Assembly (NCBI GenBank): GCA_014189435.1
Contig: CP050293.1
Coordinates: 6,081,001 to 6,145,000 of the forward strand
Direction: 5' to 3'
DNA from: Mesorhizobium loti
Lineage (GTDB): Bacteria; Pseudomonadota; Alphaproteobacteria; Rhizobiales; Rhizobiaceae
Length of the DNA: 64,000 bases
A program made the translations under genes and the position numbers. Shown here piece by piece: positions 1-7,924 of this stretch. Under the pieces are notes generated by a model that saw only the letters and a list, made by a program, of their open reading frames with translations, made no database searches and was not told the DNA's origin. The first letter of the stretch is position 1. Each line of letters starts with the position of its first letter.

Positions 1-831
1 TATGGCGAGGTGGGAAGCGAGCGCCCAGGTCTGCTCGATGCGGATGGCACGATTCGTGACCTCTCCGGCCACGTCACCGACATCGGCGGCAAGGCACTCG
101 ATCCGGCATCGCTGGCGGCACTGGCCAAGCTCGATCCCAAGTCGCTGCCGGCGGTTTCCGGCAGCCCGCGCCTCGGCGCCTGCGTTGCCGGCACCGGCAA
201 GTTCATCTGCATAGGCCTCAACTATTCCGACCATGCCGCCGAAACGGGCGCCACCGTGCCGCCGGAGCCGATCATCTTCATGAAGGCAAGCTCGGCCATT
301 GTCGGGCCGGATGACGACGTGCTGATCCCGCGCGGCTCGGAGAAGACCGACTGGGAAGTCGAGCTTGCCGTGGTCATCGGCAAAACGGCGAAATATGTCA
401 GCGAAGCCGACGCACTCGACTATGTCGCCGGCTATAGCGTTGCCCACGACGTCTCCGAGCGCGCCTTCCAGGCAGAGCGGCAGGGCCAGTGGACCAAGGG
501 CAAGTCCTGCGACACGTTCGGCCCGACCGGCCCGTGGCTGGTGACCAAGGACGAAGTGGCCGATCCGCAGAACCTCAAAATGTGGCTGACCGTCAACGGC
601 AAGACGATGCAGAACGGCTCGACCAAGACCATGGTCTACGGCGTCAAGTATCTGGTTTCCTATCTCAGCCAGTTCATGTCGCTGCACCCCGGCGACATCA
701 TCTCCACCGGCACGCCGCCCGGCGTTGGGCTGGGCATGAAGCCGCCGGTGTTCCTGAAGGCCGGAGACGTGGTGGAGCTGGGCATCGAGGGCCTGGGGCA
801 GCAGAAGCAGACGTTCAAGGCGGACGCCTAA
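1..831 (+). CDS. Fumarylacetoacetate hydrolase family protein, 5' partial
   Basis: The frame is already open at base 1 (Tyr-Gly-Glu-Val-Gly...), so the true start lies left of the window; 276 residues are visible, close to the usual 280 for the short FAH-family enzymes. Seen motifs: ICIGLNYSDHAAE, EPIIFMK, DWEVELAVVIGK, GYSVAHDVSERAFQ and GDIISTGTPPGVGLG, which in this family supply the divalent-metal ligands (two Glu and an Asp) and the active-site loop. Members hydrolyse or decarboxylate beta-diketo or 2-oxo acids in aromatic or sugar-acid breakdown; the substrate here cannot be read from sequence. Annotations such as ureidoglycolate lyase are often attached to this type but are not supported by context. 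The next gene is convergent and separated by a palindromic repeat. Confidence 0.9.
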   Translation, partial: YGEVGSERPGLLDADGTIRDLSGHVTDIGGKALDPASLAALAKLDPKSLPAVSGSPRLGACVAGTGKFICIGLNYSDHAAETGATVPPEPIIFMKASSAIVGPDDDVLIPRGSEKTDWEVELAVVIGKTAKYVSEADALDYVAGYSVAHDVSERAFQAERQGQWTKGKSCDTFGPTGPWLVTKDEVADPQNLKMWLTVNGKTMQNGSTKTMVYGVKYLVSYLSQFMSLHPGDIISTGTPPGVGLGMKPPVFLKAGDVVELGIEGLGQQKQTFKADA

Positions 832-847
832 GTACTACATTTCGGGG

Positions 848-1013
848 GTTAGCGCTGCCCCTCATCTGGCTGCCGCCATCTTCTCCCCGTTGAACGGGGA
901 GAAGGACGCTGTCGTTGCTGCTTTCGCCAATCGCCGGCGCTGGAGCTATCTCCCTTCTCCCCGTCACTATACGGGGAGAAGGTGCCGGCAGGCGGATGAG
1001 GGGCAGCGCCAAC
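848..1013. repeat. Intergenic inverted-repeat element, copy 1
   Basis: Two imperfect inverted arms (about 848-900 and 960-1013) each end in a GCGCTGCCCCTCAT-type sequence and contain a short CTCCCC/GGGGAG hairpin. Bases 951-1004 are identical over 54 nt to 5266-5319 in this window. The element lies between two convergent genes and may form a strong RNA structure acting as a bidirectional terminator. It has no coding content and resembles the palindromic intergenic repeats scattered through rhizobial genomes. Confidence 0.8.
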
Positions 1014-1026
1014 CTATGTAGCGATA

Positions 1027-2025
1027 CTACTTCAGCACCTTCCCATCCGCCCCAAACCGATAGGTCTTCGCCGGATCCGGCGTCGCATACAGCGTGGCAC
1101 CCGGTTCGGCGTCATAGACACCGAAAATCCGCACCGTGATCAGCCCGGCCTTCTCGCAATCGAGATAGAGATTGGTGTCGGCGCCGAGATGCTCGGCATG
1201 GACCACCGTGCCCTTCCAGCTTCCCGACTTGGGATCGACCGTCAGATGCTCCGGCCGCACGCCGATGGTCTTGGCGGTTTCGCCGAGGCGGGCGCCGTCG
1301 ACGAAATTCATCTTCGGCGAACCGATGAAGCCGGCGACGAACTCATTTGCCGGCGAATTGTAGAGCTCCATTGGTCCGCCGATCTGTTCGATCCGACCGG
1401 CATTCAGCACCACGATCTTGTCGGCCAGCGTCATTGCCTCGACCTGGTCGTGGGTGACGTAGATCATTGTCGCCTTCAGCCGGCGGTGCAGCTGCGCGAT
1501 TTCCAGCCGCGTGTTGACGCGCAGTGCGGCGTCGAGGTTCGACAGTGGTTCATCGAACAGGAACAATTTAGGTTCGCGCACCACGGCGCGGCCGATGGCG
1601 ACGCGCTGGCGCTGGCCGCCGGAAAGTTCGGCCGGCCGCCTTTCGAGATAGGGTTCCAGCGACAGCATCGACGAGGCGATGCCGATGCGCCGCTCGATCT
1701 CAGCCGCCGGCGTGCCGGCCTGCTTGAGGCCGAGACCCATATTGTTCTTCACCGTGAGATGCGGGTAGAGCGCGTAGGTCTGGAACACCATGGCAATGCC
1801 GCGCTTGGCCGGCGGCGTGGCGGAGACATCCGCGCCGTCGATCACCACCCGGCCCGAGGTCGAATCCTCCAGTCCGGCAATGACTCTGAGCAAGGTCGAC
1901 TTGCCGCAGCCGGACGGGCCGACGAAGACGACGAATTCGCCATCAGTCACTTCGAGGTTGATGCCCTTCAGCACCTCGACCGGCCCGAAGGCCTTCTTCA
2001 CGTTCTCGATGTTCAGCGAGCCCAC
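1027..2025 (-). CDS. ugpC: Sugar ABC transporter ATP-binding protein, UgpC/MalK type
   Basis: A 332-residue ATPase that powers carbohydrate import at the inner face of the cytoplasmic membrane. Walker A is GPSGCGKST, the Q-loop is [10 protein letters not shown], the signature is [14 protein letters not shown] and Walker B with D-loop is [13 protein letters not shown]; the switch His follows in [10 protein letters not shown]. The C-terminal third (IGVRPEHL onward) is a TOBE/MOP-like domain typical of the MalK/UgpC group. It is the last gene of the leftward cluster of binding protein, two permeases and a Gfo/Idh/MocA enzyme. The symbol reflects the subfamily only; glycerol-3-phosphate is not the implied substrate, because the neighbours point to amino sugars. 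Confidence 0.93.
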   Translation of the reverse strand: MGSLNIENVKKAFGPVEVLKGINLEVTDGEFVVFVGPSGCGKSTLLRVIAGLEDSTSGRVVIDGADVSATPPAKRGIAMVFQTYALYPHLTVKNNMGLGLKQAGTPAAEIERRIGIASSMLSLEPYLERRPAELSGGQRQRVAIGRAVVREPKLFLFDEPLSNLDAALRVNTRLEIAQLHRRLKATMIYVTHDQVEAMTLADKIVVLNAGRIEQIGGPMELYNSPANEFVAGFIGSPKMNFVDGARLGETAKTIGVRPEHLTVDPKSGSWKGTVVHAEHLGADTNLYLDCEKAGLITVRIFGVYDAEPGATLYATPDPAKTYRFGADGKVLK

Positions 2026-2057
2026 GGCTTCGTCCCTGTTCTAGAGTTTGACTTTTT

Positions 2058-3119
2058 CTAGAGTCTAACTGGTGCGCCACTGCGCACGCTCTCGTCTGCG
2101 GCAAGGCAGACGGCGAGCGATTTGACCGCGTCGTCCATGTGTTTGGTGAGATCGAGATCCTCGCGGATCGCCTTCAGCACAAAGGCCTGTTCGAGGTCGC
2201 AGAGGTCTTGGTGGCCCGGTTCGCCTGCCATCGACAGCATTTCGTCCGATTTGACGAACTTGCCGTCCGCACCGGTCGCGGCGCTGTGCAGGCGGATGGT
2301 CGAGGTCTTGGTGTGGGTGTCGATGTCGTCGGACTTGACGCCCTCCTTCATGACGATCGACACGCAGCCCTTCGGCGAGATCACGTCCTTCACGAAGAAG
2401 GCCGTTTCCGAAATCATTGGTCCCCAGCCGGCTTCGTACCAGCCGACGGAACCGTCATCGAACAGCACCTGCAGGTGGCCGTAATTGTACATCGAGGGCG
2501 CCACCTCCTCGGTCAGCCGCACGCCCATGCCACGCACTTCCACAGGCTTCGCATCGGTGATCTGCAGCATGACGTCGAGGTAGTGCACGCCGCAATCGAC
2601 GATCGGCGACGTCGTCTGCATCAACTGCTTGTGCGTCTCCCAGGTATGGCCCGAGGATTGCTGGTTGAGGTTCATGCGGAAGACGTAGGGGCCGCCGAGC
2701 TTGCGCGCCTCGGCGATCAGCCTGATCCAGGACGGATGATGACGCAGGATGTAGCCGATCACCAGCTTCTTGCCATTGGCCTTGGCCGCCGCGACGACGC
2801 GTTTGGCGTCGGCCACGGTCGTTGCCAGCGGCTTTTCGACGAAGACATGGCAGCCGGCCTCGAACGCCTTCACCGCATAGTCGGCATGGCTGTCGGAATA
2901 GGTGGCGATGCAGGCGACATCGGGCTTTTCCTCACGCAATGCGTCGTCGAAGGAACGCTTGATGCCATAGCCCGACAGCCCTTCCGGCAACGGCACGTCG
3001 GAGCGGTTGATGAGCGCTGCGATCTCGAAGCCCGGATTGGTGTGGTAGGCCAGCGCATGGCTGCGGCCCATATTGCCGAGGCCGGCGACGACGACGCGCA
3101 GGGGTGTTTCAGTACTCAC
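2058..3119 (-). CDS. Gfo/Idh/MocA family NAD(P)-dependent oxidoreductase
   Basis: A 353-residue protein. The N-terminal Rossmann fold is shown by VVVAGLGNMGRSHALAY, and the EKPLA motif gives the family's conserved Lys-Pro pair near the nicotinamide. The C-terminal alpha/beta substrate domain includes DCGVHYLDVML, with the usual catalytic-region His. Such enzymes oxidise or reduce sugars, inositols or amino-sugar derivatives. The gene lies between the second permease and the ATPase, so it probably converts the imported sugar. It ends 33 nt before the ATPase start, and the gap holds two TCTAGAGT copies. The precise substrate is unknown. Confidence 0.9.
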   Translation of the reverse strand: MSTETPLRVVVAGLGNMGRSHALAYHTNPGFEIAALINRSDVPLPEGLSGYGIKRSFDDALREEKPDVACIATYSDSHADYAVKAFEAGCHVFVEKPLATTVADAKRVVAAAKANGKKLVIGYILRHHPSWIRLIAEARKLGGPYVFRMNLNQQSSGHTWETHKQLMQTTSPIVDCGVHYLDVMLQITDAKPVEVRGMGVRLTEEVAPSMYNYGHLQVLFDDGSVGWYEAGWGPMISETAFFVKDVISPKGCVSIVMKEGVKSDDIDTHTKTSTIRLHSAATGADGKFVKSDEMLSMAGEPGHQDLCDLEQAFVLKAIREDLDLTKHMDDAVKSLAVCLAADESVRSGAPVRL

Positions 3120-3160
3120 TTAGCGACTCCAGATATCCGAATTGCTCTCGCCGAGGTCGC

Positions 3161-3340
3161 AGCACCCCACCCGGCGCTTCGCGCCGACCTCCCCATCGAG
3201 GGGAGGTAGGACGTTGGCGCGAACACCCTCACTGTCAAAGAAGCTTCTCCGAAAGGTGTCCCTTGGCGGTCGTGAATGAAGCGGCGCCCTTCTACCTCCC
3301 CTTGATGGGGAGGTCGGCGCGAAGCGCCGGGTGGGGTGCT
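3161..3340. repeat. Long inverted repeat between oxidoreductase and permease genes
   Basis: Bases 3161-3208 and 3293-3340 form 48-nt inverted arms with a single mismatch, separated by about 84 nt. Each arm contains GGCGCTTCGCGCC and a CTCCCC/GGGGAG hairpin. It sits inside the leftward transport operon, between the second permease and the Gfo/Idh/MocA gene, so it may stabilise or attenuate the operon mRNA. No gene is seen in it. Confidence 0.85.
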
Positions 3341-3369
3341 GGCTCCAGCGGAAAATTGCATATCTCCGC

Positions 3370-4209
3370 TCACTTGACGGCTCCCGACGTAATGCCGCGG
3401 ATCAGCTGCCGCGAGAAGATGACGTAGAGGATCAGCACCGGCATGATCGCCAGCGACAGCGCGGCCAGGATGGCGTTCCAGTTGGTGACGAACTGGCCGA
3501 GGAACAGCTGCGCGCCGAGCGTCACCGTCTTGGTTTCTTCCGACGGCGCCAGGATCAGCGGGAACCACAGATCGTTCCAGATCGGGATCATGGTGAAGAC
3601 GGCAACGGTTGCCATCGATGGCCTGACCAGCGGCAGCACCAGCCGGAAGAAGATGGTGTATTCAGACAGGCCGTCGATGCGGCCGGCATTCTTCAGATCG
3701 TCGGACACCTGCTTCATGAATTCCGACAGGATGAAGACGGCAAGCGGCAGACCCTGCGCGGTGTAGACCAGGATCAGCGCCGTCAGCGTGTTGACCAGTC
3801 CGCTCGCCACCATCAATTGCAGGATGGCGACGGTGCCGAGGCGGATCGGGATCATGATGCCGAGCGCCAGATAGAGCCCCATCAGCGAATTGCCGCGAAA
3901 GCGATATTCCGACAGTGCGAAGGCGGCCATGGCGCCGAACAAGAGCACGAAGAACAGCGAGGCGACGGTGACGACGAGGCTGTTCTGGAAATAGTGGATG
4001 AAATCGCCCTGGCCGATCACCGTCGTGTAGCCGATCAGGTCGAAGGTTTTTGGCGTCGGCGGCGTTAGCGGCGCGCCGAAGATGCCGGCACGTGACTTGA
4101 ACGAATTCATGATGACGAGGATCACCGGAAACAGCGCAATCGCCGTGTAGGTCAACAGGATCGCGTGGGCGCCGATGGTGCGGGGCAGGGAACGGGTGGC
4201 GATGCTCAT
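3370..4209 (-). CDS. Sugar ABC transporter permease, MalG type
   Basis: A 279-residue inner-membrane protein with about six hydrophobic segments, beginning with ILLTYTAIALFPVILVIMNSF. The binding-protein-dependent transport (EAA) loop is visible as NAGRIDGLSEYTIFFRLVLP, which contacts the ATPase. The ATG at 4209 is chosen because a GAGGGGCAAGAG ribosome-binding site lies just upstream and the first permease ends 10 nt earlier. It pairs with the MalF-type permease to form the membrane channel. Confidence 0.92.
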   Translation of the reverse strand: MSIATRSLPRTIGAHAILLTYTAIALFPVILVIMNSFKSRAGIFGAPLTPPTPKTFDLIGYTTVIGQGDFIHYFQNSLVVTVASLFFVLLFGAMAAFALSEYRFRGNSLMGLYLALGIMIPIRLGTVAILQLMVASGLVNTLTALILVYTAQGLPLAVFILSEFMKQVSDDLKNAGRIDGLSEYTIFFRLVLPLVRPSMATVAVFTMIPIWNDLWFPLILAPSEETKTVTLGAQLFLGQFVTNWNAILAALSLAIMPVLILYVIFSRQLIRGITSGAVK

Positions 4210-4219
4210 CTCTTGCCCC

Positions 4220-5149
4220 TCAGAACTGGTAGCGACGCAGGCGCGTCTGCACGAGGAAGAGGTAGACGCAGACGCCGCCAAGGATGATCAGGAACATCAT
4301 CGTGGCGATCGCCGCGCCCATGTTGGGATCGCCGACCTGCAGCTGGAAGCCGAAGAAGGCGCGGTAGAGGAAGGTGCCGAGAATGTCGGTCGAATAGTTC
4401 GGCCCGGCAAGCGCCCCTTGCGCGGTGTAGATCAGGTCGAAGGCGTTGAAATTGCCGACGAAGGTGAGGATCGAGATGATGCCGATCGACGGCAGGATCA
4501 GCGGCAGCTTGATCTTCCAGAATTGCGACAGGCCGGTGATGCCATCGCATTCGGCGGCCTCGATCACCTCTTCGGGGATCGACAGCAGGGCGGCATAGAT
4601 AAGCATCATCGGGATGCCGACGAACTGCCACACCGAGATCAGGCTGAGCGCGGTCAGCGCATATTCTTCCTTGCCGAGCCATGGCGTGAACAGGCTTTTC
4701 AGGCCGACGAGATCCATCAGATGCGGCGCCACGCCCCAGAGCGGCGACAGGATCAGCTTCCAGGCAAAGCCGACGATAACGAAGGACAGGATGGTCGGCA
4801 CGAAGATCGCCGTGCGGTAGAAGGCCGCGAATCTCAGTCTTGGGCTGGACAGCAGGGCCGCCAGCATGACGCCGATCGGGTTCTGCACCAGCATGTGGAT
4901 GATGAAGAACCAGGTGTTGTTCCTGAGCGCGTTCCAGAAACCCACCGACCAGTTGGGGTCGCCGAACAGGGTGAGGAAGTTTTCCAGCCCGACGAAGACC
5001 TGGTGCTGCTCGATATTGCGGAACAGCGACAGCTGCAGCGTGCCGGCGAGCGGCAGGATCATGATTGCCGTGTAGACGAGCACGGCCGGCGCCAGGAAGA
5101 TGCCGATGTGCCAGCGGAACGGTCTTTTCGGTCTGATATCTGCGGCCAT
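4220..5149 (-). CDS. Sugar ABC transporter permease, MalF type
   Basis: A 309-residue integral membrane protein: a cytoplasmic Arg/Lys-rich N terminus, a first segment around FLAPAVLVYTAIMILPLAG and five further hydrophobic segments. The EAA-type loop is EAAECDGITGLSQFWKIKLP. It is the first membrane component of the importer, followed 10 nt later by the second permease. The gap from the binding-protein gene upstream (5150-5398) holds another palindromic repeat, so expression relative to the binding protein may be stepped down. Confidence 0.92.
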   Translation of the reverse strand: MAADIRPKRPFRWHIGIFLAPAVLVYTAIMILPLAGTLQLSLFRNIEQHQVFVGLENFLTLFGDPNWSVGFWNALRNNTWFFIIHMLVQNPIGVMLAALLSSPRLRFAAFYRTAIFVPTILSFVIVGFAWKLILSPLWGVAPHLMDLVGLKSLFTPWLGKEEYALTALSLISVWQFVGIPMMLIYAALLSIPEEVIEAAECDGITGLSQFWKIKLPLILPSIGIISILTFVGNFNAFDLIYTAQGALAGPNYSTDILGTFLYRAFFGFQLQVGDPNMGAAIATMMFLIILGGVCVYLFLVQTRLRRYQF

Positions 5150-5196
5150 GAGTTCGGTCCCCGCCGTTCAGGTCTCGGCAAATGCCTTCGACGGCA

Positions 5197-5324
5197 GCGC
5201 TGCCCCTCACCCTTACCCTCTCCCCGTGAAGGACGGGGAGAGGGGGTCGCCAGCGTTGCGACAAGTCCCTTCTCCCCGTCACTATACGGGGAGAAGGTGC
5301 CGGCAGGCGGATGAGGGGCGGCGC
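5197..5324. repeat. Intergenic inverted-repeat element, copy 2
   Basis: Outer arms GCGCTGCCCCTCA and TGAGGGGCGGCGC enclose two CTCCCC/GGGGAG hairpins. Bases 5266-5319 match 951-1004 exactly. It lies between the binding-protein gene and the first permease gene, a place where a stem-loop commonly protects the upstream mRNA and lowers downstream expression. Confidence 0.8.
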
Positions 5325-5398
5325 TGTCGTTCGCAGTCGATGCTATCGAAAAACGCAGGGCCGTCCACATGGAACGACCCAGCGCTCAGCCTGAGCCC

Positions 5399-6658
5399 TT
5401 ACTTGGCCGGCTTGTACCAGCTGTCGAGACCGGTCTGCAGCTTCTTGGCCGCCGCTTCCGGCGTATCGGTGCCGTTGATGACGTTGGCCGATTCAACCCA
5501 GGTCTCGTTTTCGAGGTTCGGCGTGCCGCGCGACAGGATCTGGTAGGTCGAGCGGATCGTCGACTTGCACTTGCCGCGCCAGGAGACGAATTCCTGCGCC
5601 AGCGGGTCCGCCATCTTCACCGGCGAGGAGTTCAGGCTGAAGAAGCCCGGCAGCGCGTTGGCGTAGATGGTGGCGAAGTCCGGCGAGGCGACCCAGGACA
5701 GGAAGGTCTTGGCCGCATCGGCGTTCTTCGAAGCCGCATTCAGGCCCATGCCGATATCGGTATGGTCGGAGATGTAGCAGGTGTCGCCGGCCTTCTCGAC
5801 CGGCGGCGGGAAGGCGCCCATCTTGAACTGGGCCTGGGTGTTGAACAGGCCGATTTCCCACGAGCCGGCCGGATAGATGGCGGCGCGGCCGAGCGTGAAC
5901 AGGTTCTGGCTGTCCGGATAGGTCTGGGCTTCAAACCCGTCGCCGAGATACGGCTTCCACTTGGCCAGTTCCTCATACGGCGCGACCCAGTCCTTGTCGG
6001 TCAGCTTCTGATCGCCCTTGATCAGCGCTGCGCGGCCGTCCTCGCCCTTCCAGTAGTTCGGGCCGATGTTCTGGTAGCCCATGGTCGCGGCTTCCCAGAG
6101 ATCCTTGGTGCCCATCGCCATCGGGATGTAGGTGCCGTCGGCCTTGATCTTGTCGAGCGCGGCGAAGAACTCGTCGCGGGTCTCCGGCACCTTGATGCCG
6201 AGCTTGTCGAAGGCGTCCTTGTTGTAGATGAAGCCATGGATGACCGATGCCATCGGCACGCAGAAGCTCGCCTTGCCGTCGTCGGTCTGCCAGGCGGACT
6301 TGGCCACCGGCGAGAAGTTCTCCATGCCGGGCAGCGCCGAGAGGTCGGCAAGGTTGCCCTTCTTGAACAGTTCAAGCGACTTGTCGAACGGGCGGCAGGT
6401 GATCAGGTCGCCCGCCGAGCCGGCGGCGAGCTTGGCGCCGAGGGCGGCGTCAAATTCGGTCGGCGCCGTGGGGGCGAACACCACCTTGATGCCCGGGTTC
6501 TTGGCTTCGAAAGCCGGGATCAGCTTGTCCTTCCAGATGGCAAGATCGTCGGTACGCCAGCTTTCGATGTTGAGCGTTACGTCGTCGGCATAAGCCACCC
6601 CGGCGGAGCCGAGAATGCTGGTGCCCAGAAGCAGTGCCGTCAGTAGTTTCGTTGTCAT
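5399..6658 (-). CDS. Sugar ABC transporter substrate-binding protein
   Basis: A 419-residue periplasmic solute-binding protein. It opens with a Sec signal peptide (MTTKLLTALLLGTSILGSAG, probable cleavage after VAYA) followed by DDVTLNIESWRTDDLAIW. The size and the pattern KLIPAFEAKNPGIKVVF and GRAAIYPAGSWEIG are typical of the family 1 extracellular solute-binding proteins used for oligosaccharides. It is upstream of two permease genes and downstream of murQ on the same strand, so N-acetylglucosamine, N-acetylmuramic acid or a related glycoside is the likely ligand; this is inferred from neighbours only. Confidence 0.92.
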   Translation of the reverse strand: MTTKLLTALLLGTSILGSAGVAYADDVTLNIESWRTDDLAIWKDKLIPAFEAKNPGIKVVFAPTAPTEFDAALGAKLAAGSAGDLITCRPFDKSLELFKKGNLADLSALPGMENFSPVAKSAWQTDDGKASFCVPMASVIHGFIYNKDAFDKLGIKVPETRDEFFAALDKIKADGTYIPMAMGTKDLWEAATMGYQNIGPNYWKGEDGRAALIKGDQKLTDKDWVAPYEELAKWKPYLGDGFEAQTYPDSQNLFTLGRAAIYPAGSWEIGLFNTQAQFKMGAFPPPVEKAGDTCYISDHTDIGMGLNAASKNADAAKTFLSWVASPDFATIYANALPGFFSLNSSPVKMADPLAQEFVSWRGKCKSTIRSTYQILSRGTPNLENETWVESANVINGTDTPEAAAKKLQTGLDSWYKPAK

Positions 6659-6775
6659 GCTCAGTCTCCCTGTTGACCTTTTTCAGGTTCGGTTTTGATG
6701 AGAACGGAGGCAGTGCGCCCCTTGCTCCCCTCGCAAGCCCGTTTCACCCCGATGGAGATCGGGATGAAACAGGCT

Positions 6776-7726
6776 CTATTTCTTTGTTCGAGCATGATCT
6801 TTTCCGAAAAGCGATTTCCACTTTTCGGGATCATGCTCCAGCGCGGAAAGGGCCGGCCGCAGCTTCTGGCCGGCCTCTTCCAGTATCTTCTGCGCCGCAT
6901 CGGCGCTGTCGGCGCCGGCGGCAAGCAGAATGGCGGTCTTGACCGCGCCGCCGCTCTTTTCGAGCAGGCGGGCCGCTTCGTCCGTGCCGCGTCCGCTGAC
7001 GGCGGCGACGATGCGCGCCGCGCGGTCGCGCAGCTTGATGTTGTCGGCCGTCAAATTGACCATGTAGCCATCATGGACATGGCCGAGATGGACAGCGGTC
7101 AGCGTCGACAGCATGTTGAGCGCGATCTTCTGGGCGGTGCCGGCGCCCATGCGCGTCGAGCCGGCAATCAGCTCCGGCGGCGTTTCGAGCAGGATGGCGA
7201 TTTCGGCCTGGCGCAGCAGAGCCGAGTCCCTGTTGTTGGCGATGCCGATGGTGGCAGCACCACGGCGAGCAGCTTCCTCGATGGCCCGCACCGCATAGGG
7301 CGTCGTGCCGCTGGCCGAAATGGCGATCAGGCAGTCGCCCTTGCCGAGACCGGCCTTGGCGACCGCGGCCGCGGCCTCGTCGGTGTCGTCTTCCGGCCCG
7401 CCGGCCAGTGTGCGGAAGGCGTCGTCGCCGCCGGCGATCAGGATGGCGATGCGGTCGCGGTGAATGCCGAAGGTGCCGGGCAATTCCAGCGCGTCGGCCA
7501 GCGCCATCAGGCCGGAACTGCCGGCCGCCGCGTAGGCAAGCTTGCCGCCGCTCTTCAGCCTGTCCGCGATGATCTCGGCCGCCCTGGCAATGGATGGAAT
7601 GGCTTGGCGCACGACCTTCGCCGCTTCGATCTGCGCATCGGCCAAATAGGAAAGGATGGCGTCCGGGGCCTGGATATCCAGCCCCTCGGCATTCTGGTGA
7701 AGCGCTTCGGTGCGCGTTTCGGCCAT
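6776..7726 (-). CDS. murQ: N-acetylmuramic acid 6-phosphate etherase
   Basis: A 316-residue SIS-domain enzyme that cleaves the lactyl ether of MurNAc-6-phosphate to give GlcNAc-6-phosphate and D-lactate. Seen: AAAGSSGLMALADALELPGT near residues 66-85, where Glu81 aligns with the catalytic Glu of MurQ; AISASGTTPYAVRAIEEA; and the family region AGSTRMGAGTAQKIALNMLS. The usual TSGR is SSGL here, so substrate handling may differ a little. The start at 7726 follows a GGAGGAACCGGG site. The last 20 or so codons overlap a repeated rhizobial palindrome (6790-6838), so the native C terminus was probably shorter. It is divergent from the sugar kinase operon and probably co-transcribed with the transporter. 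Confidence 0.9.
   Translation of the reverse strand: MAETRTEALHQNAEGLDIQAPDAILSYLADAQIEAAKVVRQAIPSIARAAEIIADRLKSGGKLAYAAAGSSGLMALADALELPGTFGIHRDRIAILIAGGDDAFRTLAGGPEDDTDEAAAAVAKAGLGKGDCLIAISASGTTPYAVRAIEEAARRGAATIGIANNRDSALLRQAEIAILLETPPELIAGSTRMGAGTAQKIALNMLSTLTAVHLGHVHDGYMVNLTADNIKLRDRAARIVAAVSGRGTDEAARLLEKSGGAVKTAILLAAGADSADAAQKILEEAGQKLRPALSALEHDPEKWKSLFGKDHARTKK
6790..6838. repeat. Rhizobial palindromic repeat inside the 3' end of murQ
   Basis: The arms GAGCATGATC (6790-6799) and GATCATGCTC (6829-6838) are exact inverted repeats, with inner arms CCGAAAAG and CTTTTCGG. This is the common rhizobial intergenic palindrome; read on the minus strand it encodes EHDPEKWKSLFGKDHA, a tail familiar from unrelated rhizobial proteins. 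Here it forms the C-terminal coding part of murQ. Confidence 0.85.
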
Positions 7727-7738
7727 CCCGGTTCCTCC

Positions 7739-7767
7739 AATACCAGAACAATACCAAAAAAATACCA
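7739..7767 (-). promoter_or_regulatory. Three direct TGGTATT repeats upstream of murQ (probable GntR operator)
   Basis: AATACCA occurs at 7739, 7750 and 7761, that is TGGTATT three times on the minus strand with an exact 11-bp period. The block starts 13 nt upstream of the murQ ATG. TGGT half-sites are typical of HutC-type GntR regulators, and such a regulator is encoded nearby (8803-9585). Binding is inferred. Confidence 0.65.
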
Positions 7768-7883
7768 CTTGTCCACACGCATTAACGAATTCGCGGCTGG
7801 GAAAACACTGAGCCGACGAAATGCATAGGTTTTTCAATAAAATACGCCTTAATCTTTTTGAAACGGAAATTAACTCTTGGCTA

Positions 7884-7902
7884 TTGGTATTTTATTGGTA
7901 TT
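7884..7902 (+). promoter_or_regulatory. Two direct TTGGTATT repeats upstream of the kinase operon
   Basis: TTGGTATT starts at 7884 and again at 7895, the same 11-bp period as on the murQ side and in the same orientation relative to its gene. The block ends 23 nt before the GTG start of the kinase. It is probably the second operator of the same HutC-type GntR regulator. Confidence 0.65.
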
Positions 7903-7924
7903 ATCCGGGCGGAGGAGAAATCAC

